A stretch of 17,682 bases of DNA, taken from positions 1 to 17,682 of the forward strand of contig CAMCHB010000011.1 in assembly GCA_945874585.1 (NCBI GenBank). The letters run 5' to 3'. Shown piece after piece: positions 1-6,209 of this stretch. The notes beneath the pieces are model-generated. The model ran no database searches. It saw only the letters and a list, made by a program, of their open reading frames with translations, and had not been told where the DNA came from. How positions within the stretch are numbered: position 1 is the first letter of the stretch; each line of letters starts with the position of its first letter. The position numbers and the translations under genes were made by a program. The DNA is from an uncultured Clostridium sp. GTDB taxonomy: Bacteria; Bacillota; Clostridia; TANB77; CAG-508.

Positions 1-91
1 CTAAAGAATAGCTCTCTCTCTCTCTCTCTCTCTCTCTTACAGTAGCAAGGCTTTTACTACTATTAACAATTCTTTTGTTCTTTTGTTTCAT
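1..91 (-). CDS. 5' end of an unidentified gene with an (Arg-Glu) repeat, cut by the window edge
   Basis: This is the start of a minus-strand gene that runs off the left edge. The ATG lies at 91-89. A perfect AAGGAGG (plus-strand 97-103) is five bases upstream, and a TTGACA/TAAAAT promoter lies further upstream, so initiation here is well supported. About 30 codons are visible: a basic start (MKQKNKRIVNSSKSLATV), four Arg-Glu pairs, then SYSL. The Arg-Glu run is encoded by a 26-base AG dinucleotide repeat. Because 26 is not a multiple of three, gain or loss of one AG unit would change the reading frame downstream. It follows rpmE and is separated from it by a terminator. I do not recognise the product, because too little is visible. 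It could be the start of a full protein or a short leader peptide. Confidence 0.6.
   Translation of the reverse strand, partial: MKQKNKRIVNSSKSLATVRERERERESYSL
12..37. repeat. (CT/AG)13 dinucleotide microsatellite
   Basis: Thirteen uninterrupted CT units on plus, read as AG on minus. It lies inside the 5' coding part of the minus-strand gene that starts at position 91. Tracts of this kind expand and contract by replication slippage. All three frames through AG repeats stay open (Arg-Glu or Glu-Arg), so only the downstream frame would change. Confidence 0.95.
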
Positions 92-148
92 TTTTTCCTC
101 CTTATATAGCATGAACTTCTTCATACTTTCTCGTATTTTTCTTACCTT

Positions 149-177
149 ATTTTAGCAATCGAAAAAAAGATTGTCAA
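149..177 (-). promoter_or_regulatory. Sigma-A promoter for the gene starting at 91
   Basis: On minus, a consensus -35 TTGACA (172-177) and a -10 TAAAAT (149-154) are separated by 17 bp. The predicted transcript would start near 142 and leave a leader of about 50 nt before the ATG at 91. Confidence 0.7.
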
Positions 178-187
178 TGTAAAAATA

Positions 188-213
188 AAAAAAATGAGGT
201 TTCCCTCACTTTT
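188..213 (-). terminator. Rho-independent terminator of rpmE
   Basis: On minus, GTGAGG and CCTCAT form a stem around a GAAA loop. A-runs before it and T-runs after it extend the helix. It abuts the rpmE stop codon. The symmetric A/T flanks mean it could act in both directions. Confidence 0.75.
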
Positions 214-414
214 TTATTCGATCCCATATTTCTTTTTGAATTTATCAGCTCTTCCGCCTGTTGTGTTTTGTTTTAAGCTACCTGTCCAAAATGGATGACA
301 TTTAGAACAAATATCAACTTTTAAATCTGTCTTAGTTGAATTTGTTTTCATAACATTACCACAAGCACAAGTAATGGTTGTAGCTTGATAGTCTGGATGT
401 ATTCCCTTTTTCAT
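214..414 (-). CDS. rpmE: 50S ribosomal protein L31, zinc-binding form
   Basis: This encodes L31, a small protein of the large ribosomal subunit at the intersubunit bridge. The 66-residue product starts MKKGIHPDY and ends GRADKFKKKYGIE, both typical of the family. It keeps the zinc-binding cysteines of the C+ form, C16 and C18 (CACGN) and C36 and C39 (CSKCHP), so it is the zinc-containing paralogue rather than the zinc-independent YtjA type. An AGAGAGGTG ribosome-binding site supports the ATG at 414. A terminator follows directly. A promoter-like sequence precedes it, and transcription may also come from the small gene upstream. Confidence 0.96.
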   Translation of the reverse strand: MKKGIHPDYQATTITCACGNVMKTNSTKTDLKVDICSKCHPFWTGSLKQNTTGGRADKFKKKYGIE

Positions 415-454
415 TATGTATTCACCTCTCTCTTACTTATTTAAAACTTTTTTA

Positions 455-483
455 ATATTACCACAAAATTTCCTTTTATGCAA
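455..483 (-). promoter_or_regulatory. Candidate sigma-A promoter for rpmE
   Basis: On minus, TTGCAT (478-483) and TAATAT (455-460) are separated by 17 bp, about 40 bp upstream of the rpmE start. Both hexamers are imperfect. The same TTGCAT -35 with 17-bp spacing appears before ymdB. Confidence 0.45.
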
Positions 484-489
484 TACAAT

Positions 490-648
490 TTATTTTCCTT
501 TTTGATTTTTGGTACTATCAACATATTGAACAGAAGAACGTATCTCGTTTAGCAAGGATGGTTTTTGCACCAATTTATGAACAATATTAAATAAGCAGGC
601 AATGATTAAAATAACAAAACATACTTTTTTCCAATATTTTGCGACCAT
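490..648 (-). CDS. Small single-pass membrane protein of unknown function
   Basis: This is a predicted 52-residue protein that I cannot assign to a family. It has a basic start (MVAKYWKK), one hydrophobic segment at roughly residues 9-26 (VCFVILIIACLFNIVHKLV), and a polar, basic tail. I chose the ATG at 648. An AGAAGGAAAGG purine stretch lies about 11 bases upstream, and the longer reading from TTG at 705 would start within about 11 nt of the predicted transcription start with no room for a ribosome-binding site. A near-perfect promoter lies at 723-750. It may be cotranscribed with rpmE, 75 bp downstream. It could still be a chance open frame within a leader, but the promoter and membrane profile favour a gene. 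Confidence 0.45.
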   Translation of the reverse strand: MVAKYWKKVCFVILIIACLFNIVHKLVQKPSLLNEIRSSVQYVDSTKNQKGK

Positions 649-722
649 ACTAATCGAATCCTTTCCTTCTATTTTATCGATTTCTGCTTGCCTAATTCCG
701 AGCAAGCATTATACCTTTTCTT

Positions 723-750
723 ATTATAACATGGATTTTCGATTTGTCAA
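723..750 (-). promoter_or_regulatory. Consensus sigma-A promoter upstream of the small membrane protein and rpmE
   Basis: On minus, a perfect TTGACA (745-750) and a perfect TATAAT (723-728) are 16 bp apart. It sits between the end of the metal ATPase gene and the small membrane-protein gene. Transcription would start near 716. Confidence 0.75.
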
Positions 751-802
751 CTTTACCTGATAGATTCAAATGCTAATTCTATCACTTTATCATAAATCTA
801 CC

Positions 803-2647
803 TTATTTCACTTTAAGCACACGTATCGCATTCAAAATAGCTAAGAATGATACGCCAACATCAGCAAATACCGCTTCCCACATTGTTGAAATTCCAAAAA
901 CCCCTAAAATTAGGATCAAAATTTTAACCGAAATGGCAAAAACAATATTTTCTTTCACAATGCGTAATGTTTTTCTAGTAATTTTCATGGTCTCTGCAAT
1001 TTTAGATGGTTCATCTGTCATTAGTACAATATCCGCAGCCTCAATAGCTGCATCAGATCCCATGGCTCCCATTGCAATTCCAATATCTGCTCTTGCTAAA
1101 ACAGGAGCATCGTTGATACCATCACCTATAAAAGCAAGTGTTTTATTGGCTTTCTTTTGTTGTAATAAAGCTTCTACTTTAGCCACTTTTTGATCGGGTA
1201 GGAGTTCACTATAAACTTGATCCATCTGTAATTTTTTTGCCACAGCTTCTCCTACTTGCTTTTTATCTCCTGTCAACATCACCAATTTTTCTACGCCTTG
1301 TTTGCGCAAATCTTGCATAGCTTTTACCGCATCCACTTTTGTTTCATCGGCAATTATCAAATAACCAGCATATTTTCCATCCATTGCTACGTACAAAATG
1401 GTCCCAATTTCTTGCACTTTGCGGATTGGAATTTGAAACTCCTGCATCAATTTATCATTGCCCACCAAAAGTTCTTTTCCTTCTATCGTTGCTTGTATTC
1501 CTTTGCCTGTTAATTCTTCTACTTTTTCAATGTGTGTGGTATCAATCTCTTTTCCATAAGCCTCTAGAACAGAATGAGCAATTGGATGAGTTGAATAATT
1601 TTCTGCATAAGCTGCATATCGCAATAATTCTTCTTTTTCGACGCCTGGTGCACACATCATTTTCTGTACGCGAAATACACCTTTGGTTAAAGTACCTGTT
1701 TTATCAAAGACCATAATTTGAGCCTTTGCCAATTGTTCCAAATAATTGCCACCTTTCACAAGGATTCCTTTTTTAGCTGAAGCTCCAATGCCAGCAAAAA
1801 AGGATAAAGGAACTGAAATAACCAAAGCACATGGACATGAAATTACCAAAAATACCAATGCACGATATACCCATTTGCTAAAGGCTTCTCCTGTTAGAAG
1901 TGGCATTCCTACTGCTAATAAAAAGGCGACTATCACAACAACCGGCGTATAATATTTTGCAAATTTTGTAATAAAGTTTTCGGATTTTGATTTTTTATGA
2001 CTAGAGTTTTGAACCAAATCTAAAATTTTACTAACCGTTGATTCTTGAAATACCTTGGTAACTTTTACTTCAATCAAGTGGTTCATATTGATACAACCAC
2101 TTAATACTTCTTCTTGTTCTTCTACTTTTTGTGGAACAGACTCTCCTGTTAAAGCAGACATATCTAGCATAGTATCCCCTTTGACTAAAATACCGTCCAA
2201 AGGAATCTTTTCTCCTGGTTTTACCACAATGATATCTCCTACTTTTACCACGTTAGGATTTACTTTTTGTATTTGACCATTTTGTTTTAAATTCGCATAA
2301 TCTGGTCGAATATCCATTAGTTCTGTAATGGATTTTTTAGATTTATCAGTGGCATAATCTTGAAACATTTCACCAATTTGATACAAAAGCATAACAGCAA
2401 TTGCCTCGGCATATTTTCCAATGGCAAAAGCTCCTATGGTCGCAATTGTCATCAAAAGATTTTCATCAAATATTTCACCTTTTCTTATATTATGAAGAGA
2501 TTTTAGGATAATCTCTAATCCTACACATAAATAACTGACAACATAAAGTCCTATAACCACTGCCTTATTTTGAATGGGTAGAAAAGTAGCCATTAAAAAA
2601 AGCACAATGGTTCCTATCATTTTTAAAATACCTTTCTTATTCTCCAT
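803..2647 (-). CDS. cadA: Heavy-metal-translocating P1B-type ATPase, Cd/Zn/Pb exporter type
   Basis: This is an integral membrane pump that hydrolyses ATP to export soft divalent cations, most likely Cd2+, Zn2+ or Pb2+. Motifs in the 614-residue product are TGES at 167-170 (actuator domain), CPC at 271-273 in the transport helix, phosphorylated D315 in DKTGT, HP at 354-355 (the P1B nucleotide-binding signature), TGD at 459-461, and GDGINDAP at 508-515. D596 in ADVGVS near the C-terminus matches the metal-binding Asp of ZntA/CadA pumps. There is no N-terminal metal-binding domain and no CxxC, so it is shorter than CadA. The ATG at 2647 has AGGAGG six bases upstream, and the gene overlaps the repressor gene by 11 bp. 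Metal specificity is inferred from motifs and from the CadC-type neighbour. The symbol cadA is by family. Confidence 0.92.
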   Translation of the reverse strand: MENKKGILKMIGTIVLFLMATFLPIQNKAVVIGLYVVSYLCVGLEIILKSLHNIRKGEIFDENLLMTIATIGAFAIGKYAEAIAVMLLYQIGEMFQDYATDKSKKSITELMDIRPDYANLKQNGQIQKVNPNVVKVGDIIVVKPGEKIPLDGILVKGDTMLDMSALTGESVPQKVEEQEEVLSGCINMNHLIEVKVTKVFQESTVSKILDLVQNSSHKKSKSENFITKFAKYYTPVVVIVAFLLAVGMPLLTGEAFSKWVYRALVFLVISCPCALVISVPLSFFAGIGASAKKGILVKGGNYLEQLAKAQIMVFDKTGTLTKGVFRVQKMMCAPGVEKEELLRYAAYAENYSTHPIAHSVLEAYGKEIDTTHIEKVEELTGKGIQATIEGKELLVGNDKLMQEFQIPIRKVQEIGTILYVAMDGKYAGYLIIADETKVDAVKAMQDLRKQGVEKLVMLTGDKKQVGEAVAKKLQMDQVYSELLPDQKVAKVEALLQQKKANKTLAFIGDGINDAPVLARADIGIAMGAMGSDAAIEAADIVLMTDEPSKIAETMKITRKTLRIVKENIVFAISVKILILILGVFGISTMWEAVFADVGVSFLAILNAIRVLKVK

Positions 2648-3017
2648 CTTCTTCCTCCTGTAATTCAGATATATGCTCCAATCCTTTTTCAAAAATATCT
2701 TTGATATGAGCATCTGCTAAATCGTAAAATACATTTTTTCCTTCGCGTCTATATTTGACAAGATTCATTTCCTTTAATGTACGCAATTGATGTGAAATGG
2801 CTGATTTTGTAATGTTCAAAACAACAGCTAGGTCACACACACACATTTCTCGCTTATCCAAAGCCCACAAAATTTTAACACGTGTACTGTCTGAAAAAAC
2901 TTGAAAAAAATCTGCTAAATCACAAATCGTTTCTTCTTTTAGCATATTGGCCTTTACTTCATCAACTGCTTCTTGATGAATCGCATCACAATCGCATAAT
3001 GAAATTTTAGGTTTCAT
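2637..3017 (-). CDS. cadC: ArsR/SmtB family metal-sensing repressor, CadC type
   Basis: This is a winged-helix repressor that leaves its operator when it binds metal. Over 126 residues it carries both metal sites of CadC. Site one is C8 and C10 near the N-terminus with C59 and C61 in the EMCVCDLA motif of the recognition domain. Site two has D102, H104, H115 and E118, the alpha-5 pattern. The helix-turn-helix is at about 64-83 (TKSAISHQLRTL). S. aureus CadC uses C7, C11, C58 and C60, so the N-terminal pair is spaced CxC here rather than CxxxC. An AAGGAGGG site precedes the ATG at 3017. It is the first gene of the operon with the ATPase and should repress both. Cd/Pb/Zn sensing is inferred from the ligands. 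Confidence 0.92.
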   Translation of the reverse strand: MKPKISLCDCDAIHQEAVDEVKANMLKEETICDLADFFQVFSDSTRVKILWALDKREMCVCDLAVVLNITKSAISHQLRTLKEMNLVKYRREGKNVFYDLADAHIKDIFEKGLEHISELQEEEDGE

Positions 3018-3036
3018 TGTTTCCCTCCTTTTTCAG

Positions 3037-3052
3037 TTGAATGTTAATTCAA
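3037..3052. promoter_or_regulatory. Operator O1 for the CadC-type repressor
   Basis: TTGAATGTTAATTCAA, an inverted repeat with the ArsR/SmtB pattern TGAA-N6-TTCA. It lies just downstream of the predicted transcription start of the metal operon, and its centre is 33 bp from that of O2, about three helical turns. Confidence 0.7.
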
Positions 3053-3062
3053 TTCTATTCTT

Positions 3063-3092
3063 ATTATAGTTGAATGATTGTTCAATTGTCAA
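3063..3092 (-). promoter_or_regulatory. Sigma-A promoter of the metal-efflux operon
   Basis: On minus, a perfect TTGACA (3087-3092) and a perfect TATAAT (3063-3068) are 18 bp apart. The spacer is almost filled by operator O2, so bound repressor would directly block RNA polymerase. An A/T-tract upstream of the -35 could serve as an UP element. Confidence 0.8.
3070..3085. promoter_or_regulatory. Operator O2 for the CadC-type repressor
   Basis: TTGAATGATTGTTCAA, with TGAA-N6-TTCA as in O1. It sits exactly between the -35 and -10 boxes of the operon promoter, the classical place for an ArsR-family operator. Confidence 0.8.
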
Positions 3093-3105
3093 CAAAAAAT
3101 TTTTT

Positions 3106-3130
3106 CTAGGATAAAAATTTTTTAGCCTAG
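3106..3130. repeat. AT-rich inverted repeat between divergent genes
   Basis: CTAGG (3106-3110) and CCTAG (3126-3130) flank an A5/T6 palindromic core. It lies between the divergent metal operon and the U32 gene. It resembles a hairpin, but no gene ends here, so a terminator role is unlikely. A protein site or UP-type tract is possible. Confidence 0.35.
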
Positions 3131-3181
3131 ATTTTTCTCTTTTAGTTTTGCCATGTTATGGTATGATTTTTCGGTTTTTTG

Positions 3182-3190
3182 TGTTACAAT
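3182..3190 (+). promoter_or_regulatory. Candidate extended -10 promoter of the U32 gene
   Basis: TGTTACAAT is a TGn-extended -10 box (TACAAT at 3185-3190), 27 bp before the U32 start codon. No good -35 is seen at 17 bp. Confidence 0.4.
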
Positions 3191-3217
3191 GGAAGGAATA
3201 AATGGAAAGGAGATTCT

Positions 3218-5579
3218 ATGAAAAAGACGGAATTATTATCTCCCGTTGGAGATTTTGAATGTTTGAAATCTGCTGTTCAAAATGGCGCTGATAGTGTTTA
3301 TTTGGGTGCTTCTTCTTTTAGTGCTCGAGCATATGCTAACAATTTTGGAGCAGAAGAATTAGAAAAAGCAGTAGACTATTGTCATTTACGCCAAGTAAAA
3401 GTTTATTTAGCGCTCAATATTTTAGTAAAAAATAAAGAAATGCAAAATGCTTTAGAGCTTGCCTCACAAGCCTATACCATGGGAGTTGATGCTTTGATTA
3501 TCCAAGACTTGGGACTTGCTCAATTGATTCATACCAATTTCCCAGATTTTCCGCTTCACGCTAGTACTCAAATGACAGTTCATAATCTAGCTGGTGTGCA
3601 AGCACTTGAAAAATTAGGCTTTCGAAGAGTAGTGTTAGCACGTGAACTTTCGCTTCGTGAAATTGCTTATATTCGTGCGCACACAACCATGGAATTAGAG
3701 GTATTTGTACATGGTGCTTTATGTATTTCTTATTCTGGTCGATGCCTGATTTCTAGTTTAATTGGAGGTCGCTCACGGAAATCGTGGAAAATGTGCTCAG
3801 GCTTGTCGTTTGCCTTATACTCTTTATCAAGATCAAAAATCAATAGACAAGGGATACTTGTTAAGTCCAAAAGATATTTGTGCTTTACCCTATCTTGCTA
3901 AACTGCAAGAAATTGGCGTAAATTCCTTTAAAATAGAAGGACGTATGAAATCACCAGAATACGTTGCCACTGTTACTCGTATTTATCATCAATGGATGCA
4001 TGAAAATAGAAAAGAGTTCGAAAAAAAGGATCGCAAAGAGCTTGCCCAAGTATTTAATCGTGGTGGTTTTTCCAATGGTCACCTAGCCTCTGAACCAAAT
4101 CACGAACTTGTATATCCTGTAAAGCCAAATCATATGGGACTTTTGATTGGAAAAGTCGAAAAAATAAATGAGAAAAAATCCTATATTACCACTACTCCTC
4201 AGGAAGAGCTTTCCATTGGTGATAGTCTTATGATTGGGAAAAATGAATACAAATATACGATTTCAGAGCTTTTGCAACATCATCAAAATGTCAAAAAAGC
4301 CTTTCAAAAACCAACTGAAATTGGTCGTGTAAAAGGTGATGTTCATGTTGGTGATAAAATCTACCGCATTCGTAGCAAAGAGCTATCTACGCTCGCTCAA
4401 AATTCCTATGCGAAAGAATTTAAAAAAACAGGCGTTACAGTAAATTTACAGATTCATCAAGGCGTTCCTATTCAAGGCAAAATTTCTATCACCCAAAAAC
4501 CAGAAATCTTTTTTGAGACATCTTTCGATATTTTGCCTGAACCTGCTATTTCCTATGCTTTAACCTCAGATAAAATTCATGCCCAATTTTCGAAAACAGG
4601 AAACACAGCTTTTCACCTTGATGCTTTACAGGTAGACTTAGAGGATGGTATTTGCATTCCTGCTATTAGTCGTTTAAATGAAATGCGTCGCACTTTGCTC
4701 GCTGGTTTAGAACAAGTTATTCTACAAAGCAGTAAAAGGAAACCACGTCCTTTTACCCTTCCTACTTTGCCTAAAGAAAATTCTACTCCTGCAGTGACAG
4801 AAGAAATTGCTCTTTTGCTTGCTATCTGCCATCCAGATTATGATTACACCAAATTATCTGGTTATGATGCTATTTATATACCATTTCACTATTATTGTAA
4901 CACTGCTTACCAAAAATGTATCCGCTCTTTTTCCTCTACTTACGTCTATTTACCAAGTATTATCAAGGATACTAAAAGAGATTTCATACAAAAACAATTG
5001 GATACGATTGTTCATCAATTTTCCATCGATGGTTTTGTCATTTCTAACTTAGCAGATCTATCACTGGTTCAAAAATATCACAAGAAAATAATTGGCAATT
5101 ATACCTTAAATGTTTTTAATAACTACACTGTGGCTACTTTGAAAAAATTAGGATTGCATCAGGTTATGATATCACCAGAATTGGGAGAAAAAGAATTACA
5201 GACATTTTCCCCTGATCAAACCTCTTTTTTGGTCTATGGTAATTTACCGGTTATGGTATTAAACTATTGCCCACTTGGTAAATCAAATCATTGTTATGCT
5301 AACTGTTGTCATGCTTGCCAAACAGCATCCAAATTTTATTTGAAAGATCGTATGGGGCTTGATTTTCGAATTCTTCCAGATCCTAGTCAAACCATCACAA
5401 CTATTTATAATAGTAAAACGACCTCTATTTCGAAACTGGATATTCCTTTTCATACCTACCGTATCGATCTTTTGGATGAGGATATTGCCTCTATCCAAAC
5501 CATTCTAAATGTGCTTAAGGCTGGCAAGAAATTGAGTGGAAATCAATATACAAATGGCAATTTAAGAAAGGAAGTTTAG
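3218..5579 (+). CDS. U32 family protein (RlhA/TrhP-like) with DUF3656 region, interrupted by a +1 frameshift
   Basis: The family includes RNA hydroxylases that use a prephenate-dependent Fe-S enzyme (RlhA on 23S rRNA, TrhP on tRNA), and older annotations call it collagenase-like peptidase U32. The start at 3218 has AAAGGAG upstream. Codons 1-186 read from MKKTELLSPVGDFECLKSAV to LIGGRS. The frame then shifts +1, and 600 more codons read from GNRGKCAQACRLPYTL to the stop. Joined, it is 786 residues, normal for the long clostridial form with a central DUF3656 region. The likely cluster cysteines (CAQAC, and the later NYCPLG, CYANC and CHAC) all lie after the shift, so the unshifted product would be inactive and would stop at 3901. 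The rest is intact over about 1.8 kb. I cannot tell a sequencing error, a fresh mutation or programmed frameshifting apart. Which RNA it modifies is unknown. Confidence 0.88.
3764..3781 (+). other. Frameshift site 1: Ser-CGG-AAA in the U32 gene
   Basis: The in-frame reading is CGC TCA CGG AAA. Skipping C3776 gives CGC TCA GGA AAT CGT, that is R-S-G-N-R, exactly the family motif. A GGAGGT (3764-3769) that matches the anti-Shine-Dalgarno sequence ends three bases before the TCA codon, the spacing known from the prfB +1 site. GGAGGT also encodes the conserved Gly-Gly, so it may be there for protein reasons. No favourable re-pairing of the P-site tRNA is evident. Confidence 0.6.
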
Positions 5580-5599
5580 TCCGCTGTAGTGCTTTCGGT

Positions 5600-5628
5600 T
5601 TGATATATTATGTAAATTGTAGTATAAT
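5600..5628 (+). promoter_or_regulatory. Sigma-A promoter of the 163-residue unknown gene
   Basis: TTGATA (5600-5605) and TATAAT (5623-5628) are separated by 17 bp, shortly after the U32 stop codon. Transcription would start near 5635. It gives the downstream gene its own transcript. Confidence 0.75.
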
Positions 5629-5677
5629 AAAGTTAGACAAAACTTTATTTATTATTTCGACGATTGGAGGAATAAAC

Positions 5678-6169
5678 ATGTTACAATCTTTAAAAAACTT
5701 TTTTACATCTGATGTTCCAAAAAAGAAGCTTTCGATGCGGGAAGAGATTCAAATATTTGTTCACTACTACGATAAACAAACCTATCGTCCTGATGAACAA
5801 ATCAATTGGGTAAGCCTTAGCTACTCCTTATACGAAGCTTATTACAATTTACTGCAAAAGTATCCAGACATTAGCCAGATTACAAATTACAATTTGCATC
5901 AGAAACCTTCGGAACGTTCTTACACCTGGCTTGATGATAAGCCAACATGGTACACTTGCTCTCAACAGGAAATGGAAATGCATTATGAAAGATTCAAAAA
6001 GATTTCAAGAGGTGTTCACTATGAACTGTCAAGTGCATTTGGAACCAATCCTAAATTTCCACAATATGGCTGTATTGCTTACTTAGGATTTGCCTTTGGA
6101 GAATCAGCAGGCTGGGATAATGTGATTGCATTTTTAAAAGATTGGTTAGACGAGGAAAATCAAAACTAA
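5678..6169 (+). CDS. Hypothetical protein, 163 residues
   Basis: I do not recognise this protein. It has no signal peptide and no convincing membrane segment, so it is probably cytoplasmic. It is rich in Tyr and Trp, with a basic start (KNFFTSDVPKKKLSM), a central polar part (about 45-115), and a hydrophobic, Gly-containing C-terminal part (YGCIAYLGFAFGESAGWDNV) before an acidic end (DWLDEENQN). The ATG at 5678 follows TTGGAGG by eight bases and fits the promoter at 5600-5628. A strong terminator begins at the stop codon, so it is a single-gene transcript. Codon 21 is CGG, the only CGG I find in frame outside the two frameshift sites, and the frame continues through it. Confidence 0.75.
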   Translation: MLQSLKNFFTSDVPKKKLSMREEIQIFVHYYDKQTYRPDEQINWVSLSYSLYEAYYNLLQKYPDISQITNYNLHQKPSERSYTWLDDKPTWYTCSQQEMEMHYERFKKISRGVHYELSSAFGTNPKFPQYGCIAYLGFAFGESAGWDNVIAFLKDWLDEENQN

Positions 6170-6209
6170 AAAGAAAAGAAGTGTTGAGATTTCCACACTT
6201 CTTTTCTTT
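6170..6209. terminator. Bidirectional rho-independent terminator
   Basis: A perfect 15-bp inverted repeat (6170-6184 with 6195-6209) with a 10-base loop, A-rich on one side and T-rich on the other. It lies between the convergent 163-residue gene and the S66 gene. Its right arm overlaps the S66 stop codon, so it can end both transcripts. Confidence 0.9.

Noticed and set aside
649..705. TTG start at 705 for the small membrane protein
   Set aside because: It lies within about 11 nt of the predicted transcription start and has no ribosome-binding site. The ATG at 648 fits better.
750..802. GATAGA/TCTATC inverted repeat after the ATPase stop as a terminator
   Set aside because: The stem is short and AT-rich, the loop is long and no T-run follows on minus.
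933..2276. Several open frames of 68-125 codons on plus, antisense to the metal ATPase
   Set aside because: They have no family resemblance or promoter and are explained as shadows of a well-conserved minus-strand gene.
2648..2713. Longer N-terminus for the metal ATPase, starting inside the repressor gene
   Set aside because: The added residues are unlike a metal-binding domain, and AGGAGG directly precedes the ATG at 2647.
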